Notes under the pieces: generated by a model | Database searches by the model: none | Told to the model about the DNA's origin: nothing | The model's input: only the letters and a program-made list of their open reading frames with translations | From: DASQGA01 sp963722715 | GTDB taxonomy: Bacteria; Actinomycetota; Thermoleophilia; Gaiellales; Gaiellaceae | Direction of reading: 5' to 3' | DNA: 64,000 nucleotides | NCBI GenBank assembly: GCA_963722715.1 | Contig: CAVROA010000008.1 | Location: 247,686-311,685 of the forward strand | Position numbers and translations under genes: made by a program | Shown: in pieces, positions 19,491-27,453 of the stretch | Numbering within the stretch: position 1 is the stretch's first letter | Layout: the number at the start of each line of letters is the position of its first letter

Positions 19491-21532
19491 CCGAGCCCAG
19501 CATCCGGCCTGATCTTCGCCGAGTCGTTCAAGAAGCCTTGGATCTACCGTATAGAAGCGCGTCATGTCAAGACGGGATTCCAACGGACAACCACTATCAA
19601 TCGGTCACGCTTGGAAATACAACAACACTCGGGTTTCGGACTGCTCGCGGCGAGCTTTTGGACTCAATCGACTTCGAAGGGAAGGCGGTTCTCGACCTCG
19701 GTGCCAACCTAGGCGAGCTGAGTCGCGCCGCTCGTGAGCGCGGAGCAAGCCTCGTGGACGGCTTTGAGTATGATCCCTTTTTTGTCGAGATCGCTCAAGC
19801 GGTAGCTGCGCACAACGGTGCGACTAGAGTCTCTTTCTATGAGAGGGACATTACGGCAGCCGATACATATACTGATCTCCATTACGACATTGTCTTAGCC
19901 TTTTCGGTCTTTGTCTATATACAGCCTCTCTTGCCGCTAATTGCGAGAGTGACTGACCTCTTGATAGTCGAGACACATGAGTTAGAGAACAACCTTGAGT
20001 CGTATTATCTAAGCACCATCTGCCCTCATTTTCCCTACTTCGCCATTATCGGCGAATCCGAGTGGGGTACGACTCAGCCTGACCTAAAGCGCCGCTACGT
20101 CGTCGCTTTCGCCAAGAGAGAAGCCGACTTGCATTCGCTGCTTGCCGCCGGTGGTGATCGCTCCATGTTGCCGCCATCGTGGGCTCGTGTGACGCGCCTA
20201 CCCCCACGCGGCCGGCTCGCCGGCTCTCGAGTGATCGACCTCGATGTTCCGCGCACTCGACTTCACAAGCGCTTTTTCGCAACGTTTCCGTTTGATAGCT
20301 CTTCGGACATCATCGCCGCCCTTGGAGGGATGGAGTTTCGCCTCGACCTACTCGCGAAGAGTGAAGATCTAAGTAGATACGGAGCTGACGGATGGATGTA
20401 CTGGGCGCTTTTCGTAAAGGGCTATACGCAGTTTCGCGCAACCGGCGAGGTTGGCCCTGGAAACGCGTACTTCGACTATCTGACGAGTTACTATGTTCAG
20501 CAGGGGCATAATCCTGGCATCGTTGGGGAGCTTTCCGTTCCTAGTCGTGGGGCCGAGCGAGTCCTAAGGCGCTACGCGGACTTTGCTCGCCTGCAAGAAC
20601 AGGCTTCAGGGGAAACGAACGTAGAATCGGTCAGTCCGGTTCGCGCCACCGTGAGCGATCCCCCTTCTGAGCCGCCGTACTACTTTTACGAGGTAGGTGG
20701 GGGTACCGGCATTCCGGTCCGTGCGATCGACGGGTGGCATCGCCTGCTTTCCGCCAGTCTCGCCGACATCCGTACGATCAAGTGTGAGCTGGTGCCGGAG
20801 CATTTGTCGACCCGCATGTTGCGCGGCGAGTTGGAGTCCGTCCGCCTTGAGGACAAGCGCATCGCACTTGAAGGATGGTTCCTTCATCCTCGGGAGCAAG
20901 TCTTTGCTTACGAGGTGCGGGTAGGCAGAAAGACCCTTGGACGAGGCGTTCCCACCCGGCGTAGAGATATAGCGGCAGCGTTTCCGCAGGTCGCGCATGC
21001 AGAATCCAGTGGCTTCGCGATCGAGTGCGCGTGGCCTTTGGATGCTCACGAGTTAGGAGTAATCGATGTCGTCGGCCTGCAGGACATTTTTCCGGTGGGT
21101 GCTTTGCGGGCCGTTCTTCTTCCCGTCTCGCCGGCCTCAGATGGAGAGGGCGATCCCGGTATCTCGCAGTTCCGTACGGCAGCGATGCTCTATGCGATCA
21201 TCACGAGAGTTGCGCGCCATGTTGCGTTGGACGCGATCGTAAGTGTTGGAGACTTCAGTCGCGGTCAATGGAAGCTGGAGTCAGTCTTGGGCTCATTCTT
21301 GCCGGCGACATCGATCGTCAAGCGTACGCTTGTGGCTGCTGAAGGCGACTTCATGCCATCTTCAGCAGAGAGTGTCGACGTCGATCTCGGGTCGATCGAT
21401 TTGGCCATCGCATTGTCGGTTGCGCCTTGTATGCGGATCGCCGAGCAGCTTGAGTGGATTCGCCGCGTCGAGGCTTTCGTACATCCAGGAGGCTTTCTTG
21501 CCCTTGGGATTCATGGGGAATTGGTAAGGTAA
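19487..21532 (+). CDS. two-domain SAM methyltransferase-like protein of low-GC segment, ended by in-frame TAA
   Basis: 681 residues up to the stop. The N-terminal class I methyltransferase has motif I VLDLGANLGE (68-77) and an acidic loop VDGFEYDPFF. The middle contains a GW/RPD-like module (LEGWFLHPREQVFAYEV ... GFAIECAW). The C-terminus looks like the second half of another methyltransferase (LDLAIALSVAPC, HPGGFLALGIHGE) and is cut by TAA at 21530. The same frame then runs on for 76 codons of plausible domain ending. G+C is far below neighbours (22 of 60 in 19861-19920), indicating horizontal acquisition. Role: probably methylation of glycan or lipid head groups (inference). Confidence 0.7.
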   Translation: MTEPSIRPDLRRVVQEALDLPYRSASCQDGIPTDNHYQSVTLGNTTTLGFRTARGELLDSIDFEGKAVLDLGANLGELSRAARERGASLVDGFEYDPFFVEIAQAVAAHNGATRVSFYERDITAADTYTDLHYDIVLAFSVFVYIQPLLPLIARVTDLLIVETHELENNLESYYLSTICPHFPYFAIIGESEWGTTQPDLKRRYVVAFAKREADLHSLLAAGGDRSMLPPSWARVTRLPPRGRLAGSRVIDLDVPRTRLHKRFFATFPFDSSSDIIAALGGMEFRLDLLAKSEDLSRYGADGWMYWALFVKGYTQFRATGEVGPGNAYFDYLTSYYVQQGHNPGIVGELSVPSRGAERVLRRYADFARLQEQASGETNVESVSPVRATVSDPPSEPPYYFYEVGGGTGIPVRAIDGWHRLLSASLADIRTIKCELVPEHLSTRMLRGELESVRLEDKRIALEGWFLHPREQVFAYEVRVGRKTLGRGVPTRRRDIAAAFPQVAHAESSGFAIECAWPLDAHELGVIDVVGLQDIFPVGALRAVLLPVSPASDGEGDPGISQFRTAAMLYAIITRVARHVALDAIVSVGDFSRGQWKLESVLGSFLPATSIVKRTLVAAEGDFMPSSAESVDVDLGSIDLAIALSVAPCMRIAEQLEWIRRVEAFVHPGGFLALGIHGELVR

Positions 21533-21763
21533 TTTATCACCGACGGCAAGGTTCTTGGTGAGTTAGCTCTGGCGGGCGTGGCGGAGTCCCAAGTGGTAGA
21601 CGTTTCGGGTACCGAACCATCAACATGTTCCCGTACGGTTCAAACCAAGGAATTTACAACCGGTCACCTAGGTGACCGGTTTGACATTCTCGATTACGTA
21701 GAGGGAGGCGTCGAAAACTTGGAGGATTTAGTCCTGTTACGCAAGCGACGTGATCCGGCGTAG
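21533..21763 (+). pseudogene. read-on C-terminus of the preceding methyltransferase after an in-frame stop
   Basis: The frame of the 19487 gene remains open for 76 codons after the TAA. It encodes FITDGKVLGELALAGVAES and later DRFDILDYVEGGVENLEDLV, the ending expected for the truncated methyltransferase domain. A point mutation, a sequencing substitution or recent decay could explain the stop. Confidence 0.5.
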
Positions 21764-21914
21764 TCCGGTTGTGGACTCTATAGGTGAATGGCGAAGAGAC
21801 GTCTCAGCAGAGATGCGCGGGCCCTGCCAGTTCGCATTCGATGATGTGGTCCGCGCGTGCTGGTATGAGGCGGAACTCGCATTGGAGACCGTTCTTGGCC
21901 AGGCTGGACGATGA
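21750..21914 (+). CDS. small helical ORF between methyltransferase and GT-B gene
   Basis: From GTG 21750 a 54-codon frame runs (GEWRRDVSAEMRGPCQF, then FDDVVRACWYEAELALETVLG). Its TGA overlaps the start ATG of the next gene in the ATGA manner used throughout the cluster. Predicted amphipathic helices; no family recognised. Confidence 0.3.
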   Translation: MIRRSPVVDSIGEWRRDVSAEMRGPCQFAFDDVVRACWYEAELALETVLGQAGR

Positions 21915-23026
21915 CGGCATCTATTGCCTTTTGCGGTGCAATGGCGCGAAGGGCCGGGCGTGGAGGGCACGCCTGGGCGTTCCTCCAGTATCTCCTCGGT
22001 CTGCGGCGCCTCGGCTTCGAGGTAACGTTCATCGACCGGGTCGGCCAAGACGAGGGCCGCGCGGAGGCGAACTACGTCGCGAGCATCATGGACGCGTTCG
22101 GCGTCGGGCGGTATTCCATTCTCGACAAGGCGGCTGGAGTGCTTGCAGGGCTCAGCCGGGCTGAGCTCTTGGAACAGGTGCATGGCGCGCTCCTCATCAA
22201 CGTGATGGGCTACTTGGACGACGAGGCCGTGCTCGAGATCGCCGGGAGACGTGTCTTTCTCGACATCGACCCCGGTTACGCCAGATGTGGCGTGAGCTCG
22301 GCCTTGTCGACCCATTCGCCGGTCATGACGAGTACGCGACGATCGCTCAGAACCTGGGCGATCCTGCTTGCCTCATTCCGATGTGCGGGCTCGATTGGAT
22401 CACGACCTCTCAGCCGGTCGTACTCGACGAATGGCCCCTCGCCGCCGGAGGCAAGCGCTTCACTACCGTGGCGACCTGGCGAAGTCCTTACGGAACTATC
22501 GAGTACGAGGGCAAACGTACGGTTCCCGGGTACATGAGTTCCGAAAGTTCATCGAGCTCCCGCGGCTCGTGGACGCAACTTCGAGCTCGCCCTCGACATC
22601 CATCGCGACGAGACCAGGGATCTCCGCCTGCTAACCGAAAATCGCTGGAAGGTCGTCGATCCGAGGATGGTCGCCGGCGATCCCTGGAGCTACCGCTCGT
22701 ACATTCAGCGCTCAAAGGCTGAGTTCTGCGTGGCACAGAACATGTACGTCGAGACGCGAGGCGGCTGGCTCAGCGATCGGAGTCTCTGCTATCTGGCGAG
22801 CGGGAAGCCCGTGCTCGCTCAGGAGACGGGCTTCAGCCGGAACTACCCGACGGGCGAGGGCCTGATCGCTTTCACGACACTCGATGAGGCGGCGGCCGGC
22901 GTGGAGGAGATCGAGCGAAACTATGAGCGCCATAGCCGGGCTGCTCGAGCACTCGCCGAGGAGTACTTCGACTCCGATAAGGTGCTGACACGGTTGCTCG
23001 AGAACGTGGCGGCGGTGCAGTCGTGA
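21911..23026 (+). CDS. CgeB-like GT-B glycosyltransferase paralogue (three frameshifts)
   Basis: Shares with the paralogues at 13.0, 30.1 and 31.2 kb: FLQYLLGLRRLGFEVTFID, VFLDIDPGYA, SQPVVLDEWPL, VHEFRKFIELPRL and GGWLSDRSLCYLASGKPVL, then PTGEGLIAF and YFDSDKVLTRLLE. About 372 residues when restored. Three single-base losses separate frames 2, 1, 0 and 2: near 22283 (GCCAGATG), 22515 (GGCAAACG) and 22568 (GACGCAAC). GT-B fold and nucleotide-sugar donor are inferred from family resemblance. It starts at ATG 21911. Confidence 0.72.
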
Positions 23027-23585
23027 GAGCGGCCCCACAGCCAAAAAGAACGTCCGTCGACTCAACTGGGGCTGCGGGGGGTGGCCTGAGCCGGGCTGGA
23101 TCAACTCCGACCGGAAGGACGGCCCAGGAATTGACCTGAGCTGTGACATCTGCGACGGCCTCCCGCTCGAAGCAGGGAGCATCGACTACGTGGTGAGCGT
23201 CCATGCGCTGCCCGAGGTGCCCTACCCGGATCTCGTTCCGGCATTACGAGAGCTTCGGCGTGTTCTCAAGCCGGACGGCGTGCTTCGCCTCGTGCTCCCG
23301 GATCTCGAGAAGGGGATTCGAGCGTTTCTGGCCGGCGACCGTGACTACTTCGCCATTCCGGACGAGGACGCGAGGACGCTGGGAGGGAAGCTGGCCGTGC
23401 AGCTGACCTGGTACAGCTACTCCCGCAGCCTGTTCACCTATGACTTCGTTGAGGAACTGCTTTCGAAGGCCGGCTTCGGGAAGGCGACCCGGTGCGCATA
23501 TCGCCAGACTGCAAGCCGCTTCCACGAGATCGTCGACCTCGACAACCGTGAACGTGAAAGCCTTTTCGTGGAGGCCGAGAAGTGA
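23023..23585 (+). CDS. class I SAM-dependent methyltransferase (small), one frameshift near start
   Basis: About 188 residues: LNWGCGGWPEPGWINSD is the motif I region of the short surface-glycan methyltransferases, followed by GIDLSCDICDGLPLEAGS and the post-motif IV line ELRRVLKPDGVLRLVLPDLE. The tail SLFTYDFVEELLSKAGF is typical. GTG 23023 overlaps the upstream stop; one A is missing from the A run at 23043-23047, which puts the start and the body in different frames. Its last ~55 bp and the following gene are duplicated at 25.1 kb. Confidence 0.75.
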
Positions 23586-24010
23586 ACGAGCAGGATCCTG
23601 CGCGTGTGGATGAAATGCAGGTCGAGCTCACGGAGACCGTGCAGGCAGGGTCTGCCGCCGACCCCCATCGGAGCTTTCTGGATCGGCCGAAGCCCGGTCG
23701 TTACGGGCCCGAGCTGGAATTCATGGGGTGGATTTTGCCAGCATCGGGAGAGGTCGAGCGCATTGAGTTCAGGGCGGAGGATCGCCTGATCGCGCAGACT
23801 GGCCTTAATCTGGCGCGGCCAGACCTTGTGAAGGGTTTTCCCGATTTCCCGAACGTGGATCGGGGAGGTTTCCGGGCGGCGGTTACGCTCGAGGAGGTTC
23901 CGGAAAGCGGAGAGCTAGAGGTCACGGCAGTACTCCACGGCGGCGAGCGCGTGCCGATAGGTGTAATCAGACTGCGGCGCGTTGAACTCGAGCCGGAGGA
24001 GCCTCCGGCT
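23531..24010 (+). repeat. direct repeat copy A (~475 bp)
   Basis: The end of the methyltransferase gene and the whole module gene recur at 25092-25565 with high identity; for example the stretch coding SFLDRPKPGR is almost identical. The two copies flank the low-GC methyltransferase gene. Confidence 0.8.
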
Positions 24011-24058
24011 ACGCTGGCGCACGTCCCAAAGGCAGGCGATGGAGGAACGGCTTCGTAG
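23582..24058 (+). CDS. stand-alone GW/RPD-module protein, copy A
   Basis: 158 residues. After a short leader it is one GW/RPD module: LEFMGWILPASGEVERIEF, LARPDLVKGFPDFPNVD and GGFRAAVTLEEV, ending VPIGVIRLRRVELEPEE. No catalytic residues are evident; a beta-sandwich accessory or carbohydrate-binding role is inference. GTG 23582 overlaps the methyltransferase stop, and its end overlaps the next gene by 20 bp. Near-identical to the copy at 25140. Confidence 0.65.
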   Translation: MNEQDPARVDEMQVELTETVQAGSAADPHRSFLDRPKPGRYGPELEFMGWILPASGEVERIEFRAEDRLIAQTGLNLARPDLVKGFPDFPNVDRGGFRAAVTLEEVPESGELEVTAVLHGGERVPIGVIRLRRVELEPEEPPATLAHVPKAGDGGTAS

Positions 24059-24908
24059 TATCGAACATAAAGTCGATGCACTGAAGTCTCCGATCGTAAC
24101 TGGAGGAGGCATGAACACCCTGATGCCACCCGTAGGCGTGATCGGAGACTTCATGACCGGCGCGGAGAGCCCGGACCATCTCCGGAAAGCACAGAATGAT
24201 CACCTGCCACTCCCTCACGGCCAAAACCGAGAGGGCTACTCGCTGAATGATCACGTCCGCTACTGGACTACGGGGCTCGAAGACTACGAGAAGGTCATTG
24301 ACAGCCTAGGCTCAATCGCTGTGGCCGGTGGCCGCTTGTACGACTTCGGCGGATCCACAGGACGCGTATTCCGCCATTTTCATTGTCAGACGGATGACTT
24401 CGAGATTTGGACTTCCGACTTCAAATTAGCATCGTACCGATGGAATCAGCTCTATATGCCACAGAATGTACGTTCTTTCTTAAACACATTCTACCCACCG
24501 TTGCCAATCCCTGATCGGTATTTTGACGTAATCACGGCGTTCTCAGTATTTACGCATATCGATGAGCTCGAGTCACCGTGGCTGGTGGAGTTGCGGCGCA
24601 TTTTGAAACCCGGAGGATTATTGTATGTAACTATTCATGATGAAGCGTTCTGGGGCGAAATGCCGGATTCGGTTTTAGCGGCTTTACAGCGAAGCCCGAG
24701 CGGATCTCACCTGAGACACGAGTCGCCATTTCCTGGAGAGCGGTCCGCTTTTCACTTCACTGAGCAGAGCCATTACAGCTGTAACGTCTTCCATTCTCGC
24801 AACTACATACAGCGAGAATGGGGTCGCTTCTTCGACGTCTTGAAGGTGACGCCCCATGCGCACAGTAAGCAATGCGTTGTCTTGTTGACGTATAGCGAGG
24901 CAGTCTGA
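24039..24908 (+). CDS. class I SAM-dependent methyltransferase in low-GC segment
   Basis: 289 residues. Motif I is GGRLYDFGGSTGRVFRHF. DRYFDVITAFSVFTHID is the motif IV region and LRRILKPGGLLYVTIHDE the post-motif segment of the Methyltransf_11/25 type. The N-terminal helix (MEERLRSIEHKVDAL) could be a short coiled coil. Composition is AT-rich against its surroundings (24 of 60 G+C in 24421-24480). It lies between two direct repeats, so it looks like an inserted cassette. ATG 24039 is used; upstream in-frame starts belong to the overlapping gene. Confidence 0.82.
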   Translation: MEERLRSIEHKVDALKSPIVTGGGMNTLMPPVGVIGDFMTGAESPDHLRKAQNDHLPLPHGQNREGYSLNDHVRYWTTGLEDYEKVIDSLGSIAVAGGRLYDFGGSTGRVFRHFHCQTDDFEIWTSDFKLASYRWNQLYMPQNVRSFLNTFYPPLPIPDRYFDVITAFSVFTHIDELESPWLVELRRILKPGGLLYVTIHDEAFWGEMPDSVLAALQRSPSGSHLRHESPFPGERSAFHFTEQSHYSCNVFHSRNYIQREWGRFFDVLKVTPHAHSKQCVVLLTYSEAV

Positions 24909-25088
24909 GGAGCGCCACATCTTGCGGTGAGCCAGTGGCGTGCTGAGACGCGGTGTCCTTCGCGTGGCTTGGGGAACCACGATGAGTACGATCGCAATCG
25001 CTGGTGGTGCGCCCGCGCGACGCCCGAGTGCCGTAGTTCATACTTATTGCGCTCGGACGACGCGGCTTCGCGAACCGCTCTTTGAGCC

Positions 25089-25143
25089 GCCTCTAGAGCT
25101 CGTCGACCTCGACAACCTGAACGTGAAAGCCTCCGAGAAGTGA
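25089..25143 (+). pseudogene. remnant of methyltransferase C-terminus (duplicated end of the 23023 gene)
   Basis: Encodes LVDLDNLNVKASEK and a stop, matching IVDLDNRERESLFVEAEK at the end of the 23.0-kb methyltransferase, with small deletions. No methyltransferase body precedes it, so only the tail was carried along with the duplicated segment. Confidence 0.6.
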
Positions 25144-25565
25144 ACGAGCTGGATCCTGAGAGGGTGGTTCAGATGCAGGTCGAGGTCACAGAGACCGTGC
25201 AGGCAAGGTCTGCTGCCGATCCCCATCGAAGCTTTCTGGATCGGCCGAAGCCCGGTCGTCACGGGCGCGAGCTGGAATTCATGGGGTGGGTGTTGCCGGC
25301 GTCGGGAGAGGTCGAGCGCATCGAGTTCACGACAGGGGATCGCCTGATCGCACAGACTGACCGAAATCTGCTACGGCCGGATCTCGCGAAGGCTTTCCCG
25401 GATGTCGCGAACGCGGATCGGGTGGCTTTCAAACGGTAGTCAGACTTGTGGAGGTTCCGGAAAGCGGAGAGTTGGAGGCCACGGCCGTACTCGCAGCCGG
25501 CGAGCGCGTGTCGATTGGGGTAATCAGACTGCGGCGTGTTGGGGTCGAGCCGGAGCAGCCTCCGG
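25092..25565 (+). repeat. direct repeat copy B (~475 bp)
   Basis: Second copy of the segment at 23531-24010, same orientation. Homology runs from the methyltransferase tail through the codons for VIRLRR and the following EPE stretch, then stops where different genes begin. Confidence 0.8.
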
Positions 25566-25600
25566 CGACCCGGCGTCGCTGGCGCCCATGGAGCCGCTGA
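25140..25600 (+). CDS. stand-alone GW/RPD-module protein, copy B (one frameshift)
   Basis: Copy of the 23582 gene: SFLDRPKPGRHGRELEFMGW, LLRPDLAKAFPDVANAD, then, after loss of one A near 25432 (TTTCAAACGG), LVEVPESGELEATAVLAAG and VSIGVIRLRRVGVEPEQ. Its stop at 25598-25600 overlaps the start of the next gene. Function unknown; possibly a separately expressed version of the module fused to the following transferase. Confidence 0.55.
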
Positions 25601-27453
25601 TCGAGATCCTCGAGGTGGTCCAGCGGGGCTACGCTCCGGACGGACCGATTCGGGGCCATATCGACTCCCCGAAGCCAGGACAGGAGCTCGAGACACAGGC
25701 GTTCAACCTCGCCGGTTGGGCGCTCGGCCACGAGGACAGGGTTGTTGCAATCGCCGCCGTCTCCGGCGGCCGGACACTGGGACGAACGCCGGTGGAGCTG
25801 CACCGACCCGATCTCGCGCATGCCTTCCCCGACTTCGCCGACGCTGCCTCCGCCGGCTTCCGCATGGACGTCCGGATGGTTGGCGTTGTCGGGCCGGAAA
25901 TCCTGGTCGAAGCAATACTTGCGAGCGGAGTTCGTGCATCCATCGGCACGATCAATGTGCGGCGTTGGTGGAGTGACGAGGAGCCGCCCCGCGGGTCCGC
26001 ACTCGTGTCAGTGGTCGTCGCCGTGCGGGACGAAGTCGCCGACGGCGTGCGCGAGGCGATCGAGAGCGTGATCGTCCAGTCGTATCCGCATTTTGAGATC
26101 ATCGTTGCGGGTACCGAAGCGGCTTCCACCGCCGAAGCGGTCGCTTCGAGCTTTCCAACGGTTCGCTGGGTACGGAGTGAGGGACCGAGCCTTGCCGCCT
26201 GCTTCGCCGCCGGCGCTCGCGACAGCAAGGGATCGGTCCTGGTCTTCATGACGCCTTCGGATCGGCTTCTCCCGAGAGCGCTCGAGGTGGGCCTGACGGA
26301 GCTCAAGGCGGACCCCGATGCTGGCTTCGTCTCGGGCCTCTGCAACGCATCAGGCTCTCTCGATGCGCCGATGACCCCGCAGCAGCCGTGGCTGACTCAC
26401 GACCAGTATGCGGCCTTGCTCGCCGGGAATCCGATCCTGAGCCCGGCCGGGGTGATGTACAGGCGCGTTGCGCTAGAGGCGGCCGGCGGATTCGACGCCT
26501 CCTTCGACAAGCTTGCCGACTACGAGCTGAATCTCAGGATTGCGCGCCAGTTTCAGATCCGCTTTCACCGTGAAGCCGTGGCGGACACGCGGCTGGAGGA
26601 GCCGGAAGATCCGGAGAGCGAGGATCGCGCTTTGCTGGACGTGTACGGAAAGGAGGAAGAGCACGCCGCGGATCCGCGGCACCGCCAGGCGCTGGAGGTC
26701 GGGCGGTCCGAAGCGCTCGAGCGCCTAGAAGGCGGCTCGTCTGGGGACAAGCCGGGACTTGAGGGAGCTCGACCTCGTGTAGGTGAGGTCGATCTTGGCA
26801 GCCTGCGGCGGTTGACTCCGATCAGCACGAATTTCGGTTACGACCGCGGTTCCCCCATTGACCGCTATTACATCGAGGGATTTCTCGAGCGCAACCGCGC
26901 CGACGTCCGCGGACGGGTGCTCGAGATTCAGGAGAACGACTACACGATGAGGTTTGGCGGCGACCGGGTGAGCGCGAGCGAGGTCCTCAGTCTTACCTCA
27001 GGGAATCCGCGGGCGACCATCGTAGGAGACCTGGCGAGCGCTCCTGAGCTCGAGTCGGACTCGTTCGATTCCGCGATCGTGACCCAGACGTTGCATCTCA
27101 TCTACGACTTCCGCGCTGCTCTCGTCACGCTGCATCGGATCCTGAGACCGGGAGGCGTTCTCCTGCTGACGGTTCCCGGCATCAGCCAACTCGAGTGGGG
27201 AGAAGCCTGGCACTGGAGCTTCACCGTCCTGTCCGCCCAGCGCGCGCTCGGCGAGGTCTTCGGCTTCGAGCGGGTCGCGGTAGAAGGATGGGGGAACGTC
27301 CTCGCCGCGACCGCATTCCTACAGGGGCTCGCGGTCGAGGAGCTCACGGTCGACGAGCTCGAGTACGTCGACCCGTCATACCCGGTGACCGTCGCCGTCC
27401 GAGCCGTGAAAGGGGAGGGGCCAGTGTCAGGACCGGCTCATCCCGGTGCCTGA
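25588..27453 (+). CDS. GW/RPD module-GT2-methyltransferase fusion
   Basis: 621 residues in three parts. Residues ~25-127: GW/RPD module (LAGWALGHEDRVVAI, LHRPDLAHAFPDFADA, GFRMDV). Residues ~138-380: a GT2-like domain (ALVSVVVAVRDEV, SVIVQSYPHFEIIVAGTE, MTPSDRLLPRALEVG); the usual DxD is replaced by TPSD, so activity is uncertain. From ~430: a methyltransferase (GRVLEIQENDYT, TQTLHLIYDFRAAL, HRILRPGGVLLLTVPGI) whose motif I lacks the glycines, as in some glycan methyltransferases. ATG 25588; a longer frame from 25402 is rejected because it reads through the repeat in the wrong frame. Confidence 0.78.
   Translation: MEPLIEILEVVQRGYAPDGPIRGHIDSPKPGQELETQAFNLAGWALGHEDRVVAIAAVSGGRTLGRTPVELHRPDLAHAFPDFADAASAGFRMDVRMVGVVGPEILVEAILASGVRASIGTINVRRWWSDEEPPRGSALVSVVVAVRDEVADGVREAIESVIVQSYPHFEIIVAGTEAASTAEAVASSFPTVRWVRSEGPSLAACFAAGARDSKGSVLVFMTPSDRLLPRALEVGLTELKADPDAGFVSGLCNASGSLDAPMTPQQPWLTHDQYAALLAGNPILSPAGVMYRRVALEAAGGFDASFDKLADYELNLRIARQFQIRFHREAVADTRLEEPEDPESEDRALLDVYGKEEEHAADPRHRQALEVGRSEALERLEGGSSGDKPGLEGARPRVGEVDLGSLRRLTPISTNFGYDRGSPIDRYYIEGFLERNRADVRGRVLEIQENDYTMRFGGDRVSASEVLSLTSGNPRATIVGDLASAPELESDSFDSAIVTQTLHLIYDFRAALVTLHRILRPGGVLLLTVPGISQLEWGEAWHWSFTVLSAQRALGEVFGFERVAVEGWGNVLAATAFLQGLAVEELTVDELEYVDPSYPVTVAVRAVKGEGPVSGPAHPGA

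Noticed and set aside
21530..21532. Recoding (readthrough) of the in-frame stop in the low-GC methyltransferase
   Set aside because: The codon is TAA, not TGA, so selenocysteine insertion is excluded; no readthrough element is evident.
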